The notes beneath the pieces are model-generated. The model had not been told where the DNA came from and made no database searches. It was given only the letters and a program-made list of their open reading frames with translations. A program made the translations under genes and the position numbers. Source: Streptomyces sp. A3M-1-3 (GTDB lineage Bacteria; Actinomycetota; Actinomycetes; Streptomycetales; Streptomycetaceae). Taken from it: a stretch of DNA of 64,000 nucleotides. The stretch spans positions 1 to 64,000 of the forward strand of contig NZ_JANAVP010000004.1 of the NCBI RefSeq assembly GCF_024213665.1, in the 5' to 3' direction. Shown one piece after another: positions 33,913 through 44,737 of the stretch. How positions within the stretch are numbered: position 1 is the stretch's first letter; each line of letters opens with the position of its first letter.

Positions 33913-36530
33913 TGTCCGCCCAGTCCAACCAGTCCGCTCCGACGATCGTCCTGGTCGGCCACGGGATGGTCGGCCAGCGCTTCCTGGAGGCGCTCGCCGG
34001 CCAGGGGGTGACCGAGCGGGCCCGCGTCGTGGTGCTCTGCGAGGAGCCGCGGCCCGCGTACGACCGGGTCCAGCTGACCTCCTACTTCGCCGGCCGCACC
34101 CCCGACGACCTGTCCCTCGTCGAGGCCGGCTTCATGGAGCGGCACGGCATCGAACTGCACCTGGGCGACCCGGCGGAGACCATCGACCGCACGGCGCGCA
34201 CCGTCACCTCGCGCGCCGGTCAGGTGTTCGCGTACGACACGCTGGTGCTGGCCACCGGCTCGTACCCGTTCGTACCGCCCGTGCCGGGCAAGGACGCGAC
34301 GGGCTGTTTCGTCTACCGGACCATCGAGGACCTGCTCGCGATCGAGGAGTACGCCAAGACCAGCACCACCGGCGCGGTCGTCGGCGGCGGGCTCCTCGGC
34401 CTGGAGGCGGCCGGGGCGCTGAAGGGGCTCGGACTGGCCACGCACATCGTGGAGTTCGCGCCCCGGCTGATGCCGGTGCAGGTCGACGAGGGCGGCGGCG
34501 CGGCGCTGCTGCGCACCATCGAGTCGATGGGTCTCGCCGTCCACACGGGCGTCGGCACCCAGGCGGTGCTCGCCGACGAGGCGACCGGCGCGGTGACCGG
34601 GATGCGGCTGTCGGACGGTTCGACGGTCGCCACCGACCTCGTCGTCTTCTCGGCCGGCGTACGCCCCCGTGACCAGCTGGCCCGCGACTGCGGACTGGCG
34701 GTCGGCGAGCGGGGCGGCATCATCGTCGACGAGCAGTGCCTCACCTCCGATCCGGCGGTGTACGCGATCGGTGAGTGCGCACTCGCCGCCGACGGGCGGG
34801 TGTACGGACTGGTCGCGCCCGGTTACGAGATGGCGGAGACGGTCGCGGGCGCCCTGGCCGGGTCGGCCGGTTCCTTCACCGGCGCCGATCTGTCGACCAA
34901 GCTCAAGCTGCTGGGCGTGGACGTGGCATCGTTCGGTGACGCGCACGGCGCCGCCGAGGGCTGCCTCGACGTGGTCTACTCCGACTCCCGCTCGGGCGTC
35001 TACAAGAAGCTGGTGGTGGGCCCGGACGGGACGCTGCTGGGCGGAGTGCTGGTCGGCGACGCCGACTCGTACGGCATGCTGCGCCCGCTCACGGGTTCCG
35101 TACCGCCGGTCTCGCCGGAACAGCTGGTGCTGCCCGCCGGCATCGGCGCCCCGGCGGCGCTCGGCCCGTCCGCGCTGCCGGACGAGGCGGTCATCTGCTC
35201 CTGCCACAACGTCACCAAGGGCGCGATCCGCGGCGCGGTCACCGAGCACGCGTGCACCACCGTGCCCGAGGTGAAGAAGTGCACCAAGGCCGCTACCGGC
35301 TGCGGCAGTTGCGTCAAGGTCCTCACCACCCTCGTCAACGACGAGCTGGAGACCCAGGGCGTGAGCGTCGACAAGGGGCTGTGCGGCTGCTTCTCCTACA
35401 CGCGGGCCGAGCTGTACGAGATCGTCCGCACCCTGCGCGTCACGTCGTTCGCCGAGCTGCTCGACAGCCACGGCCGCGAGGAGGCCCGCGGCGGCGAGGG
35501 CTGCGAGGTCTGCAAGCCGACTGTCGGCTCGGTCATCGCCTCACTCGCGCCGACGATCGGCGCGGACGGCTATGTGCTGGCCGGCGAGCAGGCCGCGCTC
35601 CAGGACACCAACGACCACTTCCTGGCGAACATGCAGCGCAACGGCTCGTACTCGGTCGTGCCGCGCATCCCCGGCGGTGAGATCACCCCGGACAAGCTGA
35701 TCGCGATCGGCGAGGTGGCCCGCGACTTCGGGCTCTACACGAAGATCACCGGTGGCCAGCGGATCGACCTGTTCGGAGCCCGGGTGGACCAGCTCCCGCT
35801 GATCTGGACCCGGCTGGTGGACGCGGGGTTCGAGTCGGGGCACGCGTACGGCAAGGCGCTGCGTACCGTGAAGTCCTGCGTGGGCCAGACCTGGTGCCGC
35901 TACGGCGTCCAGGACTCCGTACGCATGGCGATCGACCTGGAGTTGCGCTACCGGGGGCTGCGGGCGCCGCACAAGCTGAAGTCGGCCGTCTCGGGCTGCG
36001 CGCGCGAGTGCGCGGAGGCGCAGAGCAAGGACTTCGGCGTCATCGCGACGGCGAGCGGCTGGAACCTGTACGTCGGCGGCAACGGCGGCGCCACGCCGCG
36101 CCACGCGGACCTGATCGCGCAGGACCTGTCGGACGCCGAACTGGTCCGGCTCATCGACCGGTTCCTGATGTTCTACATCCGTACCGCGGACCGGCTGGAG
36201 CGCTCCGCGGCGTGGCTGGACCGCCTGGAGGGCGGCCTCGATCACCTCAGGGACGTGATCGTGCACGACTCGCTCGGGCTGTGCGACGAGCTGGAGGCCC
36301 TGATGGCCGACCATGTGGCCCACTACCGCGACGAATGGGCCGAGACGATCAACGACCCGGACCGGCTGCGCCGATTCGTCTCCTTCGTCAACGCGCCCGA
36401 CGCGCCGGACCCGTCGGTGCGGTTCGTACCGGAGCGCGACCAGGTCAAGCCGGACCTGACGGTCCTGTCCGGCCCGGTGATACCCGTCCGAACGCTTGAG
36501 CTTGAGCTTGAAGGGACCACGGCCCGATGA
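33912..36530 (+). CDS. nirB: nitrite reductase [NAD(P)H] large subunit
   Basis: An 872-residue assimilatory nitrite reductase making ammonium. Order: FAD/NAD-binding reductase (VLVGHGMVGQRFLEAL and VVGGGLLGLEAAGALKGLG); BFD-like 2Fe-2S domain (VICSCHNVTKGAIRGAV and KCTKAATGCGSC); ferredoxin-like half-domains; siroheme/4Fe-4S core with TVKSCVGQTWCRYGVQ and SGCARECAEAQSKDFGVI supplying the four cluster cysteines. Length is normal. Requires siroheme, for which a chelatase is encoded at 24.3 kb. Overlaps its neighbours at both ends: one operon with the preceding flavoprotein gene and nirD. Confidence 0.97.
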   Translation: MSAQSNQSAPTIVLVGHGMVGQRFLEALAGQGVTERARVVVLCEEPRPAYDRVQLTSYFAGRTPDDLSLVEAGFMERHGIELHLGDPAETIDRTARTVTSRAGQVFAYDTLVLATGSYPFVPPVPGKDATGCFVYRTIEDLLAIEEYAKTSTTGAVVGGGLLGLEAAGALKGLGLATHIVEFAPRLMPVQVDEGGGAALLRTIESMGLAVHTGVGTQAVLADEATGAVTGMRLSDGSTVATDLVVFSAGVRPRDQLARDCGLAVGERGGIIVDEQCLTSDPAVYAIGECALAADGRVYGLVAPGYEMAETVAGALAGSAGSFTGADLSTKLKLLGVDVASFGDAHGAAEGCLDVVYSDSRSGVYKKLVVGPDGTLLGGVLVGDADSYGMLRPLTGSVPPVSPEQLVLPAGIGAPAALGPSALPDEAVICSCHNVTKGAIRGAVTEHACTTVPEVKKCTKAATGCGSCVKVLTTLVNDELETQGVSVDKGLCGCFSYTRAELYEIVRTLRVTSFAELLDSHGREEARGGEGCEVCKPTVGSVIASLAPTIGADGYVLAGEQAALQDTNDHFLANMQRNGSYSVVPRIPGGEITPDKLIAIGEVARDFGLYTKITGGQRIDLFGARVDQLPLIWTRLVDAGFESGHAYGKALRTVKSCVGQTWCRYGVQDSVRMAIDLELRYRGLRAPHKLKSAVSGCARECAEAQSKDFGVIATASGWNLYVGGNGGATPRHADLIAQDLSDAELVRLIDRFLMFYIRTADRLERSAAWLDRLEGGLDHLRDVIVHDSLGLCDELEALMADHVAHYRDEWAETINDPDRLRRFVSFVNAPDAPDPSVRFVPERDQVKPDLTVLSGPVIPVRTLELELEGTTAR

Positions 36531-36880
36531 CTCTCCAACTGATGCTCCAGGACGACGACAACAGCGACTGGTTCACGGTCTGCGATGTGTCCGCGCTCAC
36601 CCCCGGCCGGGGGGTGGCGGCGCTGCTGCCGGACGGCAGCCAGGCGGCGGTCTTCCTGGACCGGTCGGGGCGGGCGTACGCGATCGCCAACCGCGACCCG
36701 TTCACCGGCGCGCAGGTCCTCTCCCGGGGCCTGCTGGGCTCCCGGGACGGCCGGCCGTTCGTCGCCTCGCCGCTGCTGAAGCAGCGCTTCGACCTGGAGT
36801 CGGGGCGCTGCCTGGACGACGAGTCGGTCGCGATCGAGGCGTTCCAGGTACGGGTCATGCGTCGTCAGGCAGCAGCCTGA
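36527..36880 (+). CDS. nirD: nitrite reductase [NAD(P)H] small subunit
   Basis: A 117-residue Rieske-fold subunit of the NirD type. The fold is recognisable (WFTVCDVSALTPGRGVAALL, FLDRSGRAYAIANRDPFTGA, LSRGLLGSRDGRPFVASPLL), but the Rieske Cys/His ligands are absent, as is normal in NirD. It overlaps nirB by 4 bases (ATGA). Its 3-prime end overlaps the convergent PIN toxin gene by 26 bases. Confidence 0.95.
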   Translation: MTLQLMLQDDDNSDWFTVCDVSALTPGRGVAALLPDGSQAAVFLDRSGRAYAIANRDPFTGAQVLSRGLLGSRDGRPFVASPLLKQRFDLESGRCLDDESVAIEAFQVRVMRRQAAA

Positions 36881-37289
36881 AGGCTGTGTGGTGGGTGAGC
36901 GGCCGAATTGCGCGGAGGTCCCTGCGGTCCGTCGTCAGCATCGTGTCCGTGCGGTAGTCCGCAGCCAGTACGACGTTGACCGCGTCGGCGAGGTCCAGGT
37001 CGAGGGCCGCATAGCGATCTCGGACGCCTTCCGCGTGGTCCAGGGTGTCCGGAGTGATCTCAGGGATCACATAGCGCAGAATCCTGGCGTTGCGGCGGAT
37101 GTCGCCCATCACGAAGCGCGTGTTGTTCCGCCCGAGTCGTGCCGTGCCGACATGGTCGACTTCCGCCAGTACCAACGCAGAGACGACCACCAGGGAAGCC
37201 TCATTCAGAGCGGATTCGCAGCCGTTCGTGTCCTGGTGGTCGGCGTCGTACGCAGCGATGATCGCGCAGGTGTCAGCGACGAGGATCAT
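36855..37289 (-). CDS. vapC: PIN-domain ribonuclease toxin (VapC-like)
   Basis: A 144-residue PIN domain with the acidic active-site set: Asp6 in MILVADTCAII, Glu in LVLAEVDH, Asp in LDLADAVNVVLA and Asp in MLTTDRRDL. All four are present, so the nuclease looks intact. It overlaps the preceding RHH antitoxin gene by 4 bases. VapC toxins cleave tRNA or rRNA when the antitoxin is degraded. Inserted directly against nirD. Confidence 0.88.
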   Translation of the reverse strand: MILVADTCAIIAAYDADHQDTNGCESALNEASLVVVSALVLAEVDHVGTARLGRNNTRFVMGDIRRNARILRYVIPEITPDTLDHAEGVRDRYAALDLDLADAVNVVLAADYRTDTMLTTDRRDLRAIRPLTHHTAFRLLPDDA

Positions 37290-37546
37290 TGATCGCCCGC
37301 CCCTGATCCCTTACGCAGCACGCCTTCGACGACCGCCTCTCGGACGTCCTGCCTGGTCAGTTGCCTACCGCCGCCACGGAACTTCCGCGAGACTGCGGGC
37401 TCGTCCCACGTGCGTTCCGAGAGTGCCGCCAAGTGGATTGCTTTGCGGATTATCTCTGCCTCGGAGATCCCCTTGCGTGTCGCGGCCTCCTTGATGATCG
37501 CCAGGTCCTCGGCGTCGGCGTACACGTTGGTTCGCTTCAGTGTCAT
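37286..37546 (-). CDS. ribbon-helix-helix (CopG-type) antitoxin
   Basis: About 86 residues: MTLKRTNVYADAEDLAIIKE strand and first helix, then RKGISEAEIIRKAIHLA, the second RHH helix, followed by an acidic and then basic toxin-binding tail. The start is taken as ATG 37546, where the RHH begins; ATG 37564 is in frame. Neither has a clear ribosome site. The start region overlaps a palindrome that probably serves as the autoregulatory operator. Confidence 0.82.
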   Translation of the reverse strand: MTLKRTNVYADAEDLAIIKEAATRKGISEAEIIRKAIHLAALSERTWDEPAVSRKFRGGGRQLTRQDVREAVVEGVLRKGSGAGDQ

Positions 37547-37564
37547 GTACCAAAGGTAGTACAT
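37545..37564. promoter_or_regulatory. palindromic operator at the antitoxin start
   Basis: ATGTAC (37545-37550), 8-base spacer, GTACAT (37559-37564), with TAC/GTA elements inside. It overlaps the antitoxin start, the usual place for TA autorepression. Confidence 0.5.
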
Positions 37565-37700
37565 ACCACGGCCCCGAGTGCCGGGGCGATGCGGCGGGAG
37601 CAGCTCTGCCGGCGTGGCGTTGGGGGCTCAGGCGCTGAGTCCTGAGCCCCTCGTAGGCTGCGCGTCCGTCGTGGTGCGGCTCGTGGTAGGCCCTCGGGGG

Positions 37701-38111
37701 TCAGCCCTGCTGCTGCACGGCCGACGGGTCCATCCACATGACCTCCCAGAGGTGGCCGTCCGGGTCCTGGAAGGAGCGGCCGTACATGAAGCCGTGGTCC
37801 TGGGGCTCGTTCGCCTCGGAGCCGCCGGCTCCGAGGGCGCCGTCGGCCAGCTCGTCGACCTTGGCCCGGCTTTCGGCGCTGAGGCAGAGGACGACCTCGG
37901 TGCTCTTGGAGGAGTCCGCGATCTCCTTCTTCGTGAAGTCCTTGAAGCGCGGCTCGGTGAGGAGCATGGCGTAGATCGTGTCGCTGATTACCAGGCAGGC
38001 AGAGTTCTCGTCACTGAACTGGTCATTGAAGGAGTAGCCGAGCTTGCTCCAGAACGCCTTGGTGGTCTCGAGGTTCTTGACCGGGAGGTTGACGAAGATC
38101 ATCGTGGTCAT
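37701..38111 (-). CDS. VOC family (glyoxalase-like) protein
   Basis: A 136-residue protein of the vicinal-oxygen-chelate superfamily with two beta-alpha-beta-beta-beta modules: MIFVNLPVKNLETTKAFWS and, after ESRAKVDELADGAL, GFMYGRSFQDPDGHLWEVMW. The metal-site pattern is partial: His/Glu in the second module (DGHLWEV), so it may be a PhnB-like or non-catalytic relative. Start ATG 38111; a longer upstream frame is poorly supported. Function unknown. Confidence 0.87.
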   Translation of the reverse strand: MTTMIFVNLPVKNLETTKAFWSKLGYSFNDQFSDENSACLVISDTIYAMLLTEPRFKDFTKKEIADSSKSTEVVLCLSAESRAKVDELADGALGAGGSEANEPQDHGFMYGRSFQDPDGHLWEVMWMDPSAVQQQG

Positions 38112-38580
38112 GAGCTGTCTCTCTTCTCTCGTTCGCTTGCGCGCGTGCCGGGTGGCCTTGCTTTCGAGGGGTAGACCGGGGCGCTCCACGGAACTCATCG
38201 CTCGACGGAAAAATAATCCCGGTAGTTCGCGCCGACTGCGGACGGACCGGCATAACCGCTGGTCAGAGCGGAGTGGGCCACCAGGCCGGTGGACGGGTGG
38301 GCGGCTCGGGGGCGCGGTCGCTCGGGCATGGGCCCGGGCTCGGATGACGGCCGCCGGGTGGGCGGTGGGTGGTTACGGGCGCGGTCTCTCCGGAACGGGC
38401 CCGGCCGGCTTGGCGGCCGGCAGGCCGGTGGTCGTGGGTGCGCGCGGGGCCCAGTGGCGGGTTGTTCGGGGATGGGGGCCGCCCGAGGGGGATTGTGGCG
38501 GCCCCCATCGCCGAAGCACTCGCTACCGGACCAGCCCAACCGCCCCCACCCACCGGCCTGGCAGCCGCTGAGCCCGGCCG
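38112..38580. other. non-coding, GC-rich spacer
   Basis: About 470 bases of repetitive G/C-rich sequence (GGCCGG, GGGTGGGCGG and similar). Several long frames cross it on both strands but none looks like a protein. It runs into repeat copy B. Confidence 0.6.
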
Positions 38581-38845
38581 GGCCCCTCCCCGACCTGCCG
38601 CGTGCCTTGCCCAACCCTCCGGCCGGTCGCCACTGAACAAACCCGCGCCGCCCACCAGGCTCAGGTGGGGCCCCGCTCCCCGGGGCCGCCCGACGTACAT
38701 CCGCAGTAGCGGGACACGGCTTCCTGTCAAGGGTGGAGCGAAAGCGGAATCGCGCAGCGACGCGACCGCAGGGAGCGCCCTTTACAGGGAGACGGGGCAC
38801 GCCAGACTCTCAAACCGGGCGGCCCCGGGTTACCCCGAACCAGGC
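38581..38845 (-). repeat. ~250-bp dispersed repeat, copy B (inverted relative to copy A)
   Basis: Read on the minus strand from 38845 (GGGGTAACCCGGGGCCGCCC), this repeats the order of copy A at 25398-25650: GTCTGGCG, GTCTCCCTGTAAAGGGC, GCGTCGCTGCGCGATTCCGC, CTTGACAG, then GCCCCGGGGAGCGGGGCCCC, and a weaker tail. The similarity dies out inside the flanking G-rich sequence. No coding capacity recognised. Confidence 0.8.
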
Positions 38846-39018
38846 ACCCCCGGCCGCCGCACCCGCACCCGCAGCCGCGGCCCCGCCGCACACGCCCCCT
38901 ACCGACTTCTCCGCTTTACCGGTTGTTGCTGCACCGTCAATTCGGTACTTCTAGGTTCCCGTAGCGCGCGACCCCGCAGCTGTCCGGCACGCGGGGCACC
39001 TCCACCTCTGGAGTGACC

Positions 39019-40176
39019 ATGGAACGTCGCAGCCTCCTGCGCGCAGCAGTGATCGGCACCTCGGCCGCCGTCTTCGGCGGCACGCTCTCACACGGCGCCG
39101 CCTACGCCGCGCCCGCCCAGCCCGGTCCCAGCCCGTACGGCGCGCTGGGCGCGGCCGACTCCAACGGCATCATGCTGCCGAGCGGTTTCACCAGCCGGGT
39201 GATCGCCCGTTCCGGGCAGACCGTGTCCGGCACCTCGTACACCTGGCACAACGCCCCCGACGGCGGCGCCTGCTTCGCGGACGGCAGCGGCTGGATCTAC
39301 GTCTCCAACTCGGAGATCAACCCCGGCGGCGGCGCCAGTGCGGTGAAGTTCAACTCCTCCGGCACCGCCACGAGCGCCTACCGGATCCTCTCCAACACCC
39401 GGCAGAACTGTGCCGGCGGCGCGACCCCGTGGAACACCTGGCTGTCCTGCGAGGAGGTCTCGCTCGGCTACGTCTACGAGACCAACCCGTGGGGCGGCAC
39501 CAGCACCCGCCGCGACGCCATGGGCAAGTTCAAGCACGAGGCCGCCGCCGCCGACCCCGTTCGCCAGGTCATCTACCTGACCGAGGACGAGTCCAGCGGC
39601 TGCTTCTACCGGTTCATCCCGACCACCTGGGGCGACCTCTCCTCCGGCACCCTCCAGGTCCTCAAGGCCGGCACCGCCACGTCCGGCTCGTTCACCTGGG
39701 CCACCGTGCCCGACCCCGACGGCTCCCCCACCGTCACGCGCAGCCAGGTCTCCGGCGCGAAGAAGTTCAACGGCGGCGAGGGCTGCCACTACGCCGACGA
39801 CACCGTCTGGTTCACCACCAAGGGCGACAACCGCGTCTGGCAGGTCAACCTGCTGAACAGCACCTACGAGCTCGCCTACGACGACTCGCTCGTCCCCGGC
39901 GGCGCCGCACCGCTGACCGGCGTCGACAACATCACCGGATCCTCCTCCGGCGACCTGTTCGTCGCCGAGGACGGCGGCAACATGGAGATCTGCATCATCA
40001 CGCCGGACGACATCGTCGCGCCGTTCCTGCGCATCACCGGCCAGTCCGGCTCGGAGATCACCGGACCGGCCTTCTCCCCCAACGGCTCGCGGCTCTACTT
40101 CTCCAGCCAGCGCGGTACGAGCGGGAGTTCGTCCGGCGGCATCACCTACGAGGTGACGGGTCCCTTCCGCGCGTAA
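39019..40176 (+). CDS. Tat-exported PhoX-like/DUF839 phosphatase family protein
   Basis: A 385-residue secreted protein. The N-terminus MERRSLLRAAVIGTSAAVFG is a twin-arginine signal with AYA cleavage after about residue 32. The rest is a beta-propeller of the DUF839/PhoX family: NSEINPGGGASAVKF, WLSCEEVSLGYVYE, LTEDESSGCFYRFIP, GGEGCHYADDTVWFTTKGD and GDLFVAEDGGNMEIC, which contain the acidic metal ligands. PhoX enzymes are Ca/Fe-dependent alkaline phosphatases; this one is shorter than classical PhoX, so a related propeller activity is possible. ATG 39019 has GAG upstream. Confidence 0.88.
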   Translation: MERRSLLRAAVIGTSAAVFGGTLSHGAAYAAPAQPGPSPYGALGAADSNGIMLPSGFTSRVIARSGQTVSGTSYTWHNAPDGGACFADGSGWIYVSNSEINPGGGASAVKFNSSGTATSAYRILSNTRQNCAGGATPWNTWLSCEEVSLGYVYETNPWGGTSTRRDAMGKFKHEAAAADPVRQVIYLTEDESSGCFYRFIPTTWGDLSSGTLQVLKAGTATSGSFTWATVPDPDGSPTVTRSQVSGAKKFNGGEGCHYADDTVWFTTKGDNRVWQVNLLNSTYELAYDDSLVPGGAAPLTGVDNITGSSSGDLFVAEDGGNMEICIITPDDIVAPFLRITGQSGSEITGPAFSPNGSRLYFSSQRGTSGSSSGGITYEVTGPFRA

Positions 40177-41153
40177 CCGGCACACGCCTCCATCGTGGCG
40201 CCGCCCCTCAACAGGGCGGCGCCCAACGGCGTCACCGTATGCAGGACGGAGTTGCCGTGCCGCAGGGTGGCGACCAGCCCCGCCTCGCGCAGCACGCACG
40301 CGTGCTGGCTGGCCGAGGCCAGTGACACCTCGGCGCGGCGGGCGAGTTCGCTGGTGGTGGTGCCGTTGCCGATGGCCCGCAGGACGGCCGAGCGGGTGTG
40401 GCCGACGAGCTTGCCGAGCGACTGGCCGGGGTCGGCCCGGCCGGGCGCCGAGGTGTGCTGGGCCGGATAGACGAGCACCGGCGGCAGCGCCGGATCGTGC
40501 AGGGTCACCGCGGTCCGGCGGCAGAAGAAGGAGGGCTGCAGCAGCAGTCCCCGGCCGTCCAGCCGCAGATCCCGGTCGACCGGATAGTCCACCTCCAGTA
40601 CGGGCGCCTGCCAGCGCAGCATGGGCGGCAGCGAGGCCAGCAGTTCGTCCGCGCCGCCGTCCAGGAGCGCCCTGCCGCGCACCGCCCGCTCCGCCTCCAC
40701 CTGGGTCTGGATGTGCGTCCAGTACGGCTCGATGGCCGCCCGGTGGTAGTTGCGCAGGGCGCCGAGCAGCCGGCCGAGCGGCTGTACGCCGCCCTCGGAC
40801 AACGCCCGCAGCCAGCCCGGCAGATGGCGGCCGGCGGCGAGCAGGCAGAGCTCGGAGCGCAGCCGCTCGCGGGGAGTCCCGCGCAGCACGTCCAGAGCCG
40901 TGTCCATACCGTGCAGGCCCTCGGCGGGCGTCAGAAAGTCCGGGAAATAGCCCCGCGCCGGTATCAGCGGGGCGAGCAGCCGTGTTTCACCATTCAACCG
41001 CGCACGGGTTTCCCGGCGCCATTCACCGAAGACCATGGCGCCGCGCCGGTCTCTTATTCGGTGAAAACTGAGAATGGTTTCCCACATGGCGTCGGGTCTG
41101 GCGGCCATCCGCACCCGGGCCAGGTCCACTCCAGTGAAATGGATGCGCAGCAC
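40146..41153 (-). CDS. winged-helix (ArsR-like) transcriptional regulator
   Basis: A 335-residue regulator with the full N-terminus (GTG 41153, VLRIHFTGVDLARVRM) and a C-terminal ArsR-type helix-turn-helix: TTTSELARRAEVSLASASQH, then REAGLVATLRHGNSVLH. The middle domain ([31 protein letters not shown]) is shared with the regulator at 22160-23023, so the two are paralogues. Convergent overlap with the PhoX-like gene is 31 bases. Ligand and targets unknown. Confidence 0.88.
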   Translation of the reverse strand: MLRIHFTGVDLARVRMAARPDAMWETILSFHRIRDRRGAMVFGEWRRETRARLNGETRLLAPLIPARGYFPDFLTPAEGLHGMDTALDVLRGTPRERLRSELCLLAAGRHLPGWLRALSEGGVQPLGRLLGALRNYHRAAIEPYWTHIQTQVEAERAVRGRALLDGGADELLASLPPMLRWQAPVLEVDYPVDRDLRLDGRGLLLQPSFFCRRTAVTLHDPALPPVLVYPAQHTSAPGRADPGQSLGKLVGHTRSAVLRAIGNGTTTSELARRAEVSLASASQHACVLREAGLVATLRHGNSVLHTVTPLGAALLRGGATMEACAGYARKGPVTS

Positions 41154-41560
41154 CCGAACCCCCACCTGTTGCAACCGCAATCGTCCCGCCAACGAGTATG
41201 CACATCATCACAGGACGTCACCACGCCCTTTCGGCCACAGTTGAAACGCCTCGCGGCGTTCCCCGTCGAACGGAATGCTGTAGCTCGCCGGGCACACGCC
41301 AGAGCGTTCGGAAACGCACCGCGAAGGCCGTGGGGGGCTTTGCGGAGCATGGCGGCGGACGCTTTGGAAGCGCTTGACGTGTCCGGCAGCGTGACAGGAG
41401 GCGGCGGGTGGGTGGGGATCCGCACGCCGCCTCCTGCTGAACCGTTCACCGGTCTCCCGCAGACCGCACGCAGAATTTCTGCAGAATTCAACCTCTTGAG
41501 TTCTGTACGGCGAAAGGGCTTTCCGGGAGGGGGCAGAAAATACCGACTCCCCGCATGCCG
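41154..41560. other. no recognisable gene
   Basis: About 400 bases between the regulator and ppdK. I see no credible frame. It contains an AT-richer patch (TTCTGCAGAATTCAACCTC near 41478) that may belong to the regulator promoter. Confidence 0.5.
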
Positions 41561-41594
41561 AAGGGGCGGCACCCCGCACAGGGTGCCGCCCCTT
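41561..41594 (-). terminator. ppdK terminator
   Basis: A perfect 14-bp stem AAGGGGCGGCACCC (41561-41574) with GGGTGCCGCCCCTT (41581-41594), loop CGCACA, 18 bases past the ppdK stop. Confidence 0.88.
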
Positions 41595-41612
41595 CTCTGT
41601 GGTGCGCCGGAG

Positions 41613-44348
<2,736 letters not shown>

Positions 44349-44490
44349 GGGATCTCGACTCCTCGAGCGACGGCTGCCCTGACGGCGAGGAACATACCCA
44401 GATCGAAGGCGTCTGGGTACGTCCACTTGGCCGTCATACGGCTGTAACCACTCGTCCGCCACCAGATCGAAAGTGACTGCCGAGTAGCTG

Positions 44491-44662
44491 GCTCACCTGA
44501 GCGCTTTCAACCCTTGAATGAATAGGCACATGAGGTGACGACCGATCCGCTCAGCACTACGGAGAGTGAAGAAATGATCGATCATCTGAACGAGAAACGG
44601 GTGGCACTCAGTGCCACCCCTTCCGGAGATGCAATCGGGCTCTGAGTGCTCATCTGAGCGCT
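44491..44662. promoter_or_regulatory. repeated palindromic sites upstream of ppdK
   Basis: GCTCACCTGAGCGCT (44491-44505) and GCTCATCTGAGCGCT (44648-44662), differing at one base, each with the palindrome GCTCA-N2-TGAGC. Between them is a 12-bp palindrome ATGATCGATCAT (44574-44585). They bracket the probable ppdK promoter and could be sites for an unidentified repressor. Confidence 0.45.
44574..44645 (+). CDS. possible 23-residue peptide (tentative)
   Basis: ATG preceded by GGAGAG at 7 bases opens a 23-codon frame (MIDHLNEKRVAL...DAIGL) in the dusB-ppdK gap. Codon choice is not strongly Streptomyces-like and the frame runs through a hairpin at 44599-44619. It may be a regulatory leader or chance. 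Confidence 0.3.
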   Translation: MIDHLNEKRVALSATPSGDAIGL

Positions 44663-44681
44663 ACCCCTATCAGGGGTGGCG
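44599..44681 (-). terminator. two hairpins downstream of dusB
   Basis: GGGTGGCAC/GTGCCACCC (44599-44607, 44611-44619) with a 3-base loop, and CGCTACCCC/GGGGTGGCG (44659-44667, 44673-44681). Both lie past the dusB stop on the minus strand and probably terminate its transcript. Confidence 0.6.
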
Positions 44682-44737
44682 AGAATCACGCCGTCCTCGG
44701 TGCCAGGATTCCACGATTCGGACCGCGAAACCGGCCC

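Noticed and set aside
32529..35471. 980-residue minus-strand frame
   Set aside because: Opposite the nir operon; no recognisable motifs.
38195..39016. several long frames around repeat copy B
   Set aside because: They appear in multiple frames over a repetitive non-coding element shared with 25.4 kb.
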